Shown piece by piece: positions 56,980 through 64,000 of a stretch of 64,000 nt of DNA; the stretch's first letter is position 1, and each line of letters begins with the position of its first letter. The position numbers were made by a program, and so were the translations under genes. This DNA comes from Pseudomonas panipatensis (GTDB lineage: Bacteria; Pseudomonadota; Gammaproteobacteria; Pseudomonadales; Pseudomonadaceae). The stretch lies in contig NZ_FNDS01000003.1 of NCBI RefSeq assembly GCF_900099785.1, positions 372,001 to 436,000 on the forward strand, in the 5' to 3' direction. The notes below the pieces were generated by a model. It was not told where the DNA came from. It did no database searches and saw only the letters and a list, made by a program, of their open reading frames with translations.

Positions 56980-58118
56980 GGTTGGCCTCTGCTTGCCAGG
57001 CTGTCGGGAATGGGAAGGTGTTTCGCCAGTTCGGGTTTGCGTTGCCGGCGCCCCTGGCGGAAGGCGCGCAGTTGCAGGATGTAGGTCAGCACGTGGGCGA
57101 CGGCGGTGTAGAGGCCGGCGGGAATCTGCTGGTTGACCTTGGTGCTGAAGTAGATGGCGCGCGCCAGCGGCGGCAGCTCCAGCACTTCCAGTTGATGTTT
57201 CAGCGCGGTCTGGCGGATATACAGGGCCATCTCATCGACGCCCTTGGCCAGCACGAAGGGCGCCTGGGCCTTCTTCGGGTCGTACTTGAGCGCCACGGCG
57301 AAGTGCTGCGGGTTGGTCACTATCACGTCGGCCTTGGGCAGCACGCGGTTGATCTGCCGCTGCAACATCTGCCGCTGAACCTGGCGAATGCGCGCCTTCA
57401 CTTCCGGGCGGCCTTCCTGGTTCTTGTGCTCCTCGCGGCGCTCCTGCTTGGACATGCGCATCTTCTTGCGGAACAGGAAGCGTTGCAGGGGGATGTCCAG
57501 CAGGGCGAAGAGGACGAACACCGAGAGCAGGCCGATCAGGGTGTCGAAGAGCAGCGCCAGCGAGCCGCCGATGGCGCTGCGAATGTCGCTGCGCTGCAGG
57601 GTGATCAGGCGCGGCAGGGCGTCTTCCAGGAGGTACCAGGCGACGCCCAGCAGCACCGCCATCTTCAGCAGCGACTTGAGCAGGTCGGTGAGGTTCTGCG
57701 CCGAGAACATCCGCGCCAGGCCGCTGATCGGGTTGAGCTTGCCTGCCTTGAACGCCAGGTTGGCCGAGGCGAACACCCAGCCGCCGGGAATCATGCCGAA
57801 GGCCACCACCAGCAGCGGGGTGAGCAACAGCGGCAGGAGCAACTGGATGAACAGCCAGAGGTTGTGGCCGAGGATCAGCGCCAGGTCGTCGAGGCCGATC
57901 TCGCCGTGCTTCAGGTCCAGGTAGGCGAGGCGGAAACTCTCCGCCAGGCCGTCGTAGAAGCGCCCGGCGCAGGACTTCAGCAGCAGCAGGGTGACCAGCA
58001 GCGCGACCGTCCCGGCGAGGTCCTTGGAGCGCGCCACCTGGCCCTGTTCGCGGCTCTTGCGCAGCTTGTGTTCGGAGGCCTCTTCGGTCTTTTCCTGGGC
58101 GCCGCCCTGTTCAGCCAT
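56976..58118 (-). CDS. flhB: Flagellar export switch protein FlhB
   Basis: Export-gate protein of 380 residues with four membrane segments and a cytoplasmic autocleaved domain. The cleavage motif, normally NPTH, reads NPQH (IVTNPQHFAVAL); the Asn-Pro pair that is cut is intact. The basic linker KKMRMSKQERREEHKNQEG precedes it. The gene overlaps fliR by eight bases and flhA by four. Confidence 0.92.
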   Translation of the reverse strand: MAEQGGAQEKTEEASEHKLRKSREQGQVARSKDLAGTVALLVTLLLLKSCAGRFYDGLAESFRLAYLDLKHGEIGLDDLALILGHNLWLFIQLLLPLLLTPLLVVAFGMIPGGWVFASANLAFKAGKLNPISGLARMFSAQNLTDLLKSLLKMAVLLGVAWYLLEDALPRLITLQRSDIRSAIGGSLALLFDTLIGLLSVFVLFALLDIPLQRFLFRKKMRMSKQERREEHKNQEGRPEVKARIRQVQRQMLQRQINRVLPKADVIVTNPQHFAVALKYDPKKAQAPFVLAKGVDEMALYIRQTALKHQLEVLELPPLARAIYFSTKVNQQIPAGLYTAVAHVLTYILQLRAFRQGRRQRKPELAKHLPIPDSLASRGQP

Positions 58119-58911
58119 GGCCGGCGCTCCGCAGCAGGTGACCGAGGTTGTCGAGCAGCGTGCGGCTCAGGTGCAGATAGTTTTCCGGCAGGTCCGGCAG
58201 GGTCAGGCGGATGCCGGCGAGGCCGGTGAGGATGGCCATGGGGAAGCCCAGGGAAAACAGGTTCATCGCCGGCGAAATGCGGTTGAGCAGGCCGAAGCAG
58301 AACTGCACCAGGGTCATGCAGAACACCAGCGGCAGGCTGATCAGCGTGGCCGCGGCGAGCACCCAGGCCATGGCGTAGGCGAGGCTGCCCAGGGCGGCGT
58401 CCTGCAGGCCGTCGCCCACCGGCCAGTAGACGAAGCTCTGGTAGAGCACGCTGACCACCAGCAAGTGGCCGTCGCTGGCGAGGAACAGCAGGGCCAGCAG
58501 GAGGAAGTACAGCTGGCCGACCACCGAGGACGAGGACACCCCGTTCACCGGGTCGTTGTAGCGCGCCATGCTCATGCCCATCTGCGTCGAGACGATCTCG
58601 CCGACCAGGCTGAACACGGTGAACACCAGTTGCAGGCTGAGGCCCAGGACCATGCCCACGGCGATCTGTTCCAGGCTGGCGAGCAGGCCCGCCGGCGACA
58701 GCGCCTCGATGGCCGGCGGCTTCGGCAGGGCGGCGGACAGCGCGAGGGTCAGCGCCAGGGCGAGGAGGATGCGCACGCGCATCGGCAGCGACTTGTGGTT
58801 GAGCACCGGCGCCAGCGCCAGCAGCGCCATGATCCGGCAGAACGGCCACCAGTAGCGCTGCATCTCTTGCAGGTACTGGCTGGCCTGCAGCAGCGACTCG
58901 TTGCTGTGCAT
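58111..58911 (-). CDS. fliR: Flagellar export protein FliR
   Basis: Export-gate membrane protein of 266 residues with about six membrane segments (RIMALLALAPVLNHKSLPMRVR, then VGMVLGLSLQLVFTVFSLVGEIVSTQMG). It forms the FliPQR pore complex with the products of the two genes upstream. It starts 18 bases after fliQ. Confidence 0.9.
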   Translation of the reverse strand: MHSNESLLQASQYLQEMQRYWWPFCRIMALLALAPVLNHKSLPMRVRILLALALTLALSAALPKPPAIEALSPAGLLASLEQIAVGMVLGLSLQLVFTVFSLVGEIVSTQMGMSMARYNDPVNGVSSSSVVGQLYFLLLALLFLASDGHLLVVSVLYQSFVYWPVGDGLQDAALGSLAYAMAWVLAAATLISLPLVFCMTLVQFCFGLLNRISPAMNLFSLGFPMAILTGLAGIRLTLPDLPENYLHLSRTLLDNLGHLLRSAGHG

Positions 58912-58929
58912 CGCTACTCCCTGCCCCTA

Positions 58930-59202
58930 TCAGCCGACCAGGTGCCCGGCCTGCTTGAAGGTCTCGATGAACAGATCGCTGAGCGTGCGCAGAATCCAGT
59001 GGCCGGCGAAGACCAGCATGCCGAGGGTGATCAGCAGGCGCGGCAGGAAGCTGAGCATCTGCTCGTTGATCTGCGTGGCGGCCTGGAAAATGCTCACCAG
59101 CAGGCCGCCGAGCAGGCTCGGCACGACCAGCACGCAGACCACCATGATGGTGATGTGCACGGCATTGGCGATGAACTCTACGGCGCTGTCCGGGGTGAGC
59201 AT
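58930..59202 (-). CDS. fliQ: Flagellar export protein FliQ
   Basis: Small export-gate protein of 90 residues with two membrane segments (ITIMVVCVLVVPSLLGGLLVSIFQAATQINEQ is the family signature region). It lies 7 bases after fliP. The length matches the family. Confidence 0.9.
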   Translation of the reverse strand: MLTPDSAVEFIANAVHITIMVVCVLVVPSLLGGLLVSIFQAATQINEQMLSFLPRLLITLGMLVFAGHWILRTLSDLFIETFKQAGHLVG

Positions 59203-59209
59203 GGCGACC

Positions 59210-59965
59210 TCAGAACGGCTGGATGCTGGAGGTGAGGGTGCCCATCATCAGCGCCCAGCCGTCGACCAGGACGAAGATCATGAGCTTGAAGGGCAGGGAG
59301 ATCATCATCGGCGAGAGCATCATCATGCCCATGGCCATGAGCACGCTGGCCACCACCAGGTCGATCACCAGGAAGGGCACGAAGATCATGAAGCCGAGCT
59401 GGAAGGCGGTCTTCAGCTCGCTGAGCACGTAGGCCGGCAGCAGCAGCGAGAAGTCCAGGTCGGCGGCCTTCTCCGGCATCTTCTCGCCGGCCAGGGCGAG
59501 CAGGGTGTCCAGCGAGGTCTTGCCGGTCTGCGCGAGCATGAAGCGGCTGAGGGTGGCCTTGGCCCGGCCCAGGCCTTCCTCCAGGCTGATGGCGTCGGCC
59601 TGGAAGGGTTGGTAGGCCTCGTTGTAGACCTCCTTCCACACCGGCCGCATGACCAGCAGGGTCATGCACAGGGCGATGCCGACCAGGATGTTGTTCGGCG
59701 GACTCTGCTGCAGCCCCATGGCCTGGCGGAGAATGGCCAGGACGATGATGAAGCGGGTGAAGCAGGTCATCATCAGCAGCATCGCCGGGAGGAAGCCGAG
59801 CAGCGTCATCACCACCAGGATCTGTAGCTTCACGCTCAGTTCCTGGCCATGCCCGGTGTCGTTCAGGCTGAGCAGGGAAATGTCGCCGCCGGCGGCCAGC
59901 GCCGCGCCGGGAATCAGCGCGGCCAGCCCCAGGGCCGTCGTCAGCCAGTGGCGCGTGCGCATCAT
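59210..59965 (-). CDS. fliP: Flagellar export protein FliP
   Basis: Export-gate membrane protein of 251 residues with a cleavable signal peptide (MMRTRHWLTTALGLAALIPGAALA). The signature segments FTRFIIVLAILRQAMGLQQSPPNN and ELKTAFQLGFMIFVPFLVIDLVVASVLMAMGM are present. The ATG at 59965 overlaps the fliN stop (ATGA). No fliO gene precedes it, unlike the primary Pseudomonas flagellar cluster. Confidence 0.92.
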   Translation of the reverse strand: MMRTRHWLTTALGLAALIPGAALAAGGDISLLSLNDTGHGQELSVKLQILVVMTLLGFLPAMLLMMTCFTRFIIVLAILRQAMGLQQSPPNNILVGIALCMTLLVMRPVWKEVYNEAYQPFQADAISLEEGLGRAKATLSRFMLAQTGKTSLDTLLALAGEKMPEKAADLDFSLLLPAYVLSELKTAFQLGFMIFVPFLVIDLVVASVLMAMGMMMLSPMMISLPFKLMIFVLVDGWALMMGTLTSSIQPF

Positions 59966-60324
59966 CGGGCCAGGTCGTCGAGGCCGGCGCCGCACAGTTC
60001 CAGCACGCGCAGGCCGTAGTTGCCGTTCATCACCACCACTTCGGCCTTGGCGAACAGTGCGCCGTTGACCTTGAGGTCGAGCGGCTCGCCGGCCAGCTTG
60101 TCGAGGACGATGACGCTGGAGGCGTCGACCTCCATCAGTTCCTTCAGGGAAATCTCGGTGGAGGCCACTTCCAGGGTCAGGTGCACCGGGATCTTGCCGA
60201 AGAAGCTCAGGTCCTGGCGCGGCGCCGGGCTGGCGTCGCTGGTCAGGGCCGGAACCTCGTCGAGGGCGAGGCCGCCGTCGTTGAGGAGATTGTCCAGTTC
60301 GCTGTCGGTCACTTGGCTGGTCAT
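59962..60324 (-). CDS. fliN: Flagellar switch protein FliN
   Basis: Switch-complex protein of 120 residues. The C-terminal SpoA domain is clear (IPVHLTLEVASTEISLKELMEVDASSVIVLDKLAGEPLDLKVNGALFAKAEVVVMNGNYGLRV). It is shorter at the N-terminus than the FliN of the polar Pseudomonas flagellum. The start overlaps the fliM stop. Confidence 0.9.
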   Translation of the reverse strand: MTSQVTDSELDNLLNDGGLALDEVPALTSDASPAPRQDLSFFGKIPVHLTLEVASTEISLKELMEVDASSVIVLDKLAGEPLDLKVNGALFAKAEVVVMNGNYGLRVLELCGAGLDDLAR

Positions 60325-61160
60325 GGGCTTTTCACACTTTCCAGGGAGGTCAGGAAAAGGCCGCCGTCTTCTTCGAAGAGGGTGCCGCGGAAGAGTTTCT
60401 GCTGGTTGACCTGCACCTCGCAGCGGTCCAGCAGGCGCACCGGCAGGATGTCGCCGGGGCGCAGGTCGAGGACTTGGCTCAGGGGCATCTGCAGGGCGGC
60501 GATGATGCAGTCCAGGCGCACCGGCAAGTGCTTCAGGTGCTGCATCGGGTTGCCGCTCAGGCGTGACGGTGGCGGCCCGGCCAGGTGCGCGGTGAGTTCG
60601 TCGGCCAGTTGCGCGTCCAGGTAGATGAACAGCGAGACCTGGTTGCCGGTGATGTGGCTGAGAAAACGGAACTCGGCGACGTGCTCCCACTGCACCAGCT
60701 CATAGTCGTTGTCGTGCGCGGTCAGCTCGCCGAAGGTGTGTCCCAGCAGCAGCGAGCGGGCGAAGATCTGCGCCACGTCCACCCCCAGGCGCTTGCGCAT
60801 GCGCTGCTCCGAGGTGCTGATCGGCGGGGTGTCGTGGCTGGGCAGCGAGGTGCCGCCGTAGTAGCACTCCAGGGCTTCGGTGAGCAGGGCGCGGTCGATG
60901 GCGAAACCGACCTTGCCGAAGGCGCAGTTGAAGATGCATTCGGCAGGGCGCTTGAACTTGTCGTGAACCTCGACTTTCTGCAGTTCGATATTGATGCGGT
61001 AACCGCGCAGGAAATAGTCGCTGATATTGCGCGGATGCTTGTTGGCGATCTCGCGGATGTATTGCGGAACCTTGTGGTAATGCCGGCCCAACTTGTGCGG
61101 CTGCAAGCGAATGAGCTTTTCCGAGGGCACGCCGTGGTGGACTTTGGATTGGCCAGTCAT
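60321..61160 (-). CDS. fliM: Flagellar switch protein FliM (secondary-system type)
   Basis: Switch protein of 279 residues, shorter than the usual 320-330. The C-terminal SpoA-like region (MPLSQVLDLRPGDILPVRLLDRCEVQVNQQKLFRGTLFEEDGGLFLTSLE) and the middle domain place it in the FliM family. The N-terminal EIDAL-type motif that binds phosphorylated CheY is absent: the protein begins MTGQSKVHHGVPSEKL and the next 20 residues are basic. That suggests a motor that does not reverse in response to CheY or does so differently. It is the first gene of the export/switch operon. No clear Shine-Dalgarno sequence precedes the ATG at 61160. Confidence 0.85.
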   Translation of the reverse strand: MTGQSKVHHGVPSEKLIRLQPHKLGRHYHKVPQYIREIANKHPRNISDYFLRGYRINIELQKVEVHDKFKRPAECIFNCAFGKVGFAIDRALLTEALECYYGGTSLPSHDTPPISTSEQRMRKRLGVDVAQIFARSLLLGHTFGELTAHDNDYELVQWEHVAEFRFLSHITGNQVSLFIYLDAQLADELTAHLAGPPPSRLSGNPMQHLKHLPVRLDCIIAALQMPLSQVLDLRPGDILPVRLLDRCEVQVNQQKLFRGTLFEEDGGLFLTSLESVKSP

Positions 61161-61672
61161 GGGGAGGTCGTATTCCGGAAGTTGGGCCGCGGAGGGTGTC
61201 GTTCTGCCGCTCCAGGTGGCTGCCGGGCGGCTTGCGCGGTGGCAGGTGCGATTGCCCGGCGATTCGGTCGCGGGAAGCGTGCAGATTGGGCGGGAGTCTA
61301 GGGCGGCGGGGTCTTGCGGTTAAATCAATAAAAATCAAATGACGTCTTTGAGGGTCATTGCGGGGTGTCTGAGCGGATTTAACGAGAACTGACTCAAGGT
61401 TTTCGAGGTGACGCAGTTAACGTTGCGGCTGTGATCGGGTTCCGCTGAAAAAGTTCCCGCTCAAATGCTCAAGGCGACATGAAAGTGAAACTTTTTAAGC
61501 GCCCGATGAAAAAAAGAAGAGCGACGACGAAGTCTCCTTATATAGAGACGGAAAGTTGTCTGATCAACTCCACTATGAATGGCCTGTGGGTGAGCGAGAG
61601 TTCATGGCGAACTTCGCGCGCGTGGCACAAGAACAGGTTGTCTGACGGCGGCCGAGCAGCAGGAAAGTTGCG
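61161..61672. other. Divergent regulatory region of the flagellar operons
   Basis: A 512-base gap between fliM and the sigma-54 activator gene. Bases 61320-61580 are strikingly AT-rich and hold inverted repeats such as GTCTC-N8-GAGAC (61532-61549) and AAAGT-N3-ACTTT near 61492. I looked for a sigma-54 site with GG-N10-GC on both strands and found only mis-spaced candidates. A 65-residue frame (61479-61676) ends in a TTGA overlap with the activator start but has an odd, Lys/Arg/Ser-rich composition; I do not count it as a gene. Confidence 0.5.
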
Positions 61673-63067
61673 TTGAAACAGTTCAATCAATTAGCCAGTT
61701 ATCCTTGCGAAACGCGATTGGCGGGTGCGCAGCCGGTGGTCATCGTCGGCGGCTCCGGCGAGATCGGCCTGGACCTGCTCAACGATGGCCTGGCGCGTCT
61801 GGGCTGCCGGGTGTTGCGCGTGGCCCGCGTGGCCGAGCTGGATGCGCGCCAGTTGGAGGATTGCGGCGCGCTGTTCGTGTTCGCCGAGCGTCAGCCGACG
61901 CGCAGCTTCCCGCAGATCAGTGAGCTGCTGCAGCGCGCGCCCCAGCTCAGCGTGGTGCCCATCGTCGAATACGCCGACCAGGAAATGGCCGCCGCGCTGC
62001 TCGAACTGGGCTGCGTCGATTACCTGCTGTCGCCGTTCAGCGAAACGCAACTGGCGGCGCTGCTGCGCCGCCTGGAACAGGCTGCCAGCGCTGGCGAGGG
62101 CTTCGTCTCGCAGTCGCGCGCCGGGCGCCGCCTGCTGGCCCTGGCGCAGCGCGTGGCGCAGACCCGCGCACCGATCCTGATCAGTGGCGAAACCGGCACC
62201 GGCAAGGAACTGATGGCGCGTTATATCCATCGGTTCTCCGCCGAGGCCGACGCGCCTTTCATCGCGGTGAACTGCGCGGCGATCCCCGAGCAGATGCTCG
62301 AATCCATCCTGTTCGGCCACGAGCGCGGCGCCTTCACCGGCGCGGTCAGCGCCCAGCCGGGCAAGTTCGAACTGGCCAATGGCGGCACCTTGCTGCTCGA
62401 CGAGATCGGCGAGCTGCCCCTGGGACTGCAGGCCAAACTCCTGCGCGTGCTCCAGGAGCAGCGCGTCGAGCGCCTCGGCGGGCAGCGGGAAATCCGCCTC
62501 AACGTGCGCATCATCGCCGCCACCAACCGCGATCTGCAGGCCGAAGTGGCCGCCGGACGCTTCCGCGCCGACCTGATGTTCCGCCTCGACGTGCTGCCGC
62601 TGCACATCAGCCCGCTGCGCGAGCGCAAGGACGACATCCTGCCTCTGGCGCAGCGCTTCATCCGCCAGTACGCGCCGCAGGAGCGCCATGCCGACCTGCT
62701 CACCGCCCAGGCCTGCCAGGCGCTGCTGGCCCACGACTGGCCGGGCAACGTGCGCGAACTGGAAAACGTCATCCAGCGCGCCCTGGTGCTGCGCGCCGGC
62801 CTGTTCATCCAGCCGGTGGACCTCGGCCTGGCGTCGCCGGAGCCGCAGGTCGCCGCCGTCCAGGTACTCGCGCCGGCCCTCGCCGAGGGCGGCAAGGCGG
62901 CCCTGCGCGCCAGCGGCAAGTGGGCCGAGTACCAGCATGTGATCGATACCATCCGCCGTTTCGGCGGGCACAAGACCAAGGCCGCGGAGAGTCTCGGCAT
63001 GACCCCGCGCGCCTTGCGCTACCGCCTCAACGCCATGCGCGAGCAGGGCGTCAACCTGTCCTTCTGA
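61673..63067 (+). CDS. Sigma-54-dependent flagellar activator (LafK/FleQ-like)
   Basis: Activator of 464 residues. A receiver-like N-terminal domain of about 110 residues lacks the usual phosphorylation site, as in FleQ and LafK. The AAA+ domain has Walker A GETGTGKE, the sigma-54 contact motif GAFTGA, Walker [11 protein letters not shown] and the arginine-finger region; a Fis-type helix-turn-helix closes it ([22 protein letters not shown]). The TTG at 61673 follows AGGA at good spacing, and no ATG is available before residue 100. Its position ahead of fliE-fliF is that of lafK in Vibrio parahaemolyticus, so it is probably the master activator of this second flagellar system. Confidence 0.88.
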   Translation: MKQFNQLASYPCETRLAGAQPVVIVGGSGEIGLDLLNDGLARLGCRVLRVARVAELDARQLEDCGALFVFAERQPTRSFPQISELLQRAPQLSVVPIVEYADQEMAAALLELGCVDYLLSPFSETQLAALLRRLEQAASAGEGFVSQSRAGRRLLALAQRVAQTRAPILISGETGTGKELMARYIHRFSAEADAPFIAVNCAAIPEQMLESILFGHERGAFTGAVSAQPGKFELANGGTLLLDEIGELPLGLQAKLLRVLQEQRVERLGGQREIRLNVRIIAATNRDLQAEVAAGRFRADLMFRLDVLPLHISPLRERKDDILPLAQRFIRQYAPQERHADLLTAQACQALLAHDWPGNVRELENVIQRALVLRAGLFIQPVDLGLASPEPQVAAVQVLAPALAEGGKAALRASGKWAEYQHVIDTIRRFGGHKTKAAESLGMTPRALRYRLNAMREQGVNLSF

Positions 63068-63081
63068 TGCGAGAGTCGTGA

Positions 63082-63414
63082 ATGAACCCAATCATGCTGG
63101 CCCGGCAGGACATGCTCGGGCAGATGGAGCAGCTGCGCGCGCTGTCGGCGGCGCCGATCCAGCCGGCCACCCAGATCGACGCTGGCGCCGCCGAGGCGAG
63201 CCCGGCCACGGCTTTCGAGGACGCCCTGCGCGCGGTGGATGCCCAGCAGCATCGCGCCAACGAGCTGGCGGCGGCGGTGGACAGCGGGCAGAGCGATGAC
63301 CTGGCCGGCGCCATGATCGAAAGCCAGAAGGCCAGCGTGTCCTTCTCCGCGCTGATGCAGGTACGCAACAAAATGACCACTGCCTTCGACGAAATCATGA
63401 GCATGCCGCTGTGA
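63082..63414 (+). CDS. fliE: Flagellar hook-basal body protein FliE
   Basis: Rod-junction protein of 110 residues linking the MS ring to the rod. The conserved C-terminus ESQKASVSFSALMQVRNKMTTAFDEIMSMPL is typical. It starts 14 bases after the activator gene and is followed 20 bases later by fliF. Confidence 0.92.
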   Translation: MNPIMLARQDMLGQMEQLRALSAAPIQPATQIDAGAAEASPATAFEDALRAVDAQQHRANELAAAVDSGQSDDLAGAMIESQKASVSFSALMQVRNKMTTAFDEIMSMPL

Positions 63415-63434
63415 CGGCGCACAAGGGCTGAACC

Positions 63435-64000
63435 GTGCTGCAGAAGATCAAGAACCGCCTGCCCCTGGGCAAGCTGCAACTCGACCCGCGCCTGACCCTG
63501 CTCGGCCTGGCCGGCGCCGCCGCGCTGCTGGCCGTGGGCAGTACCTGGTATCTGTGGCGCGACCAGGGGGCGTTCCACGCCCTCTATGGCGCCGGTGAGG
63601 CATTCCCGGCCGCCGAGGTGATGCAGGTGCTCGATGGCGAGGGCATCGTCTATCGCCTGCACCCGCAGAGCGGCCAGGTGCTGGTGCGCGACGACCAGTT
63701 GGCGCGCGCGCGCATGCTGCTCGCGGCCAAGGGGGTGAAGGTCTCGGTGCCGCCGGGCTACGAGCTGTTCGACAAGGACGAGCCGCTGGGCGCCAGCCAG
63801 TTCGTCCAGGACGTCCGCCTGAAGCGCAGCCTGGAAGGCGAGCTGGCGCGCACCGTGATGACCATGGAAGGCGTGCAGCAGGCCCGCGTGCATCTGGCGC
63901 TGGACCAGGCCAGCTCCTTCGTGGTCAGCCAGCGCGAGCCGGCCAAGGCCTCGGTGATGCTGCAACTGGCGCCGGGCTACCGGCTCAAGCCGGAGCAGGT
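63435..64000 (+). CDS. fliF: Flagellar MS-ring protein FliF (5' part, cut by window end)
   Basis: The first 188 codons of fliF are present and open to the end of the window. The start is a GTG at 63435 preceded by AAGGG. The product has a short cytoplasmic N-terminus, a membrane segment at about residues 20-38 and the beginning of the YscJ/FliF ring-building domain (ALYGAGEAFPAAEVMQVLDGEGIVYRLHPQSGQVLVRDDQL..., then VKVSVPPGYELFDKDEPLGASQFVQ). It should continue into fliG and the export ATPase genes as in other secondary systems. Confidence 0.9.
   Translation, partial: MLQKIKNRLPLGKLQLDPRLTLLGLAGAAALLAVGSTWYLWRDQGAFHALYGAGEAFPAAEVMQVLDGEGIVYRLHPQSGQVLVRDDQLARARMLLAAKGVKVSVPPGYELFDKDEPLGASQFVQDVRLKRSLEGELARTVMTMEGVQQARVHLALDQASSFVVSQREPAKASVMLQLAPGYRLKPEQ

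Noticed and set aside
61240-61256. Possible sigma-54 site TGGCAGGTGCGATTGC upstream of the flagellar activator
   Set aside because: The GG and GC pairs are 11 bases apart, not 10; sigma-54 spacing is strict.
61479-61676. 65-residue frame just before the flagellar activator
   Set aside because: Although it starts near an AAGG and overlaps the activator start by TTGA, its composition is unlike a protein, it lies in AT-rich regulatory DNA, and no similar peptide is known to me.

Overview
The window looks like chromosome of a high-GC gammaproteobacterium of the genus Pseudomonas, probably close to the P. aeruginosa / P. nitroreducens / P. citronellolis side. The reasons are the acnA - tusA - pauB-like - pauA-like gene neighbourhood, an OprD-family porin, a Pseudomonas-type FAN1 nuclease, many GGDEF proteins and the GC-rich codon use. 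I see no rRNA, tRNA, CRISPR array, prophage or insertion sequence.

Layout. (1) 0.3-9.8 kb is housekeeping: acnA, rlmM, a MaoC-like protein, a chemoreceptor, a lipoprotein hydrolase and tusA. (2) 9.9-28.7 kb is a block of about 19 kb that, from memory of P. aeruginosa PAO1 (PA1562-PA1566), separates tusA from the pauB2/pauA3 pair and so looks like an accessory insertion. It has two parts. The first is an 11-gene minus-strand operon (18936 to 9859), almost every junction overlapping by 1 to 4 bases. It is headed by an RNA leader with the conserved sequence blocks of the ykkC / guanidine-I riboswitch. It encodes a NitT/TauT-type ABC importer, a membrane desaturase/hydroxylase, two SDRs, a DMT permease, a creatininase-family enzyme with all metal ligands, an isochorismatase-like cysteine hydrolase, a lactonase-like metallo-beta-lactamase and one protein I cannot place. 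I take this as the most interesting system here: a candidate pathway for import and breakdown of a guanidino compound. The second part is a polyamine-type ABC importer with LysR and AraC regulators, facing an amidohydrolase-CobW gene pair. An alternating inverted-repeat array closes the block.

(3) 28.7-41.1 kb: gamma-glutamyl-polyamine genes (FAD oxidoreductase and glutamine-synthetase-like ligase), an orphan ThiS/MoaD-like protein with a beta-propeller partner, a chromate transporter, two secreted proteins, an OprD porin, a GAF-PAS-PAS-GGDEF cyclase, a HAD hydrolase and an acetyltransferase. (4) 41.3-43.9 kb: an ECF sigma factor / anti-sigma operon with a TPR protein and a START-domain protein. 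(5) 43.9-54.9 kb: three further c-di-GMP turnover proteins and a PilZ receptor, interrupted by a FAN1 nuclease - Rad3-like helicase operon that carries a perfect LexA box just before its start. (6) 54.9-64.0 kb: a compact flagellar export and switch operon (fliM-N-P-Q-R-flhB-flhA) divergent from a sigma-54 activator, fliE and the first part of fliF. This is the gene order of secondary (lateral, Flag-2) flagellar systems, and FliM lacks the usual CheY-binding N-terminus.
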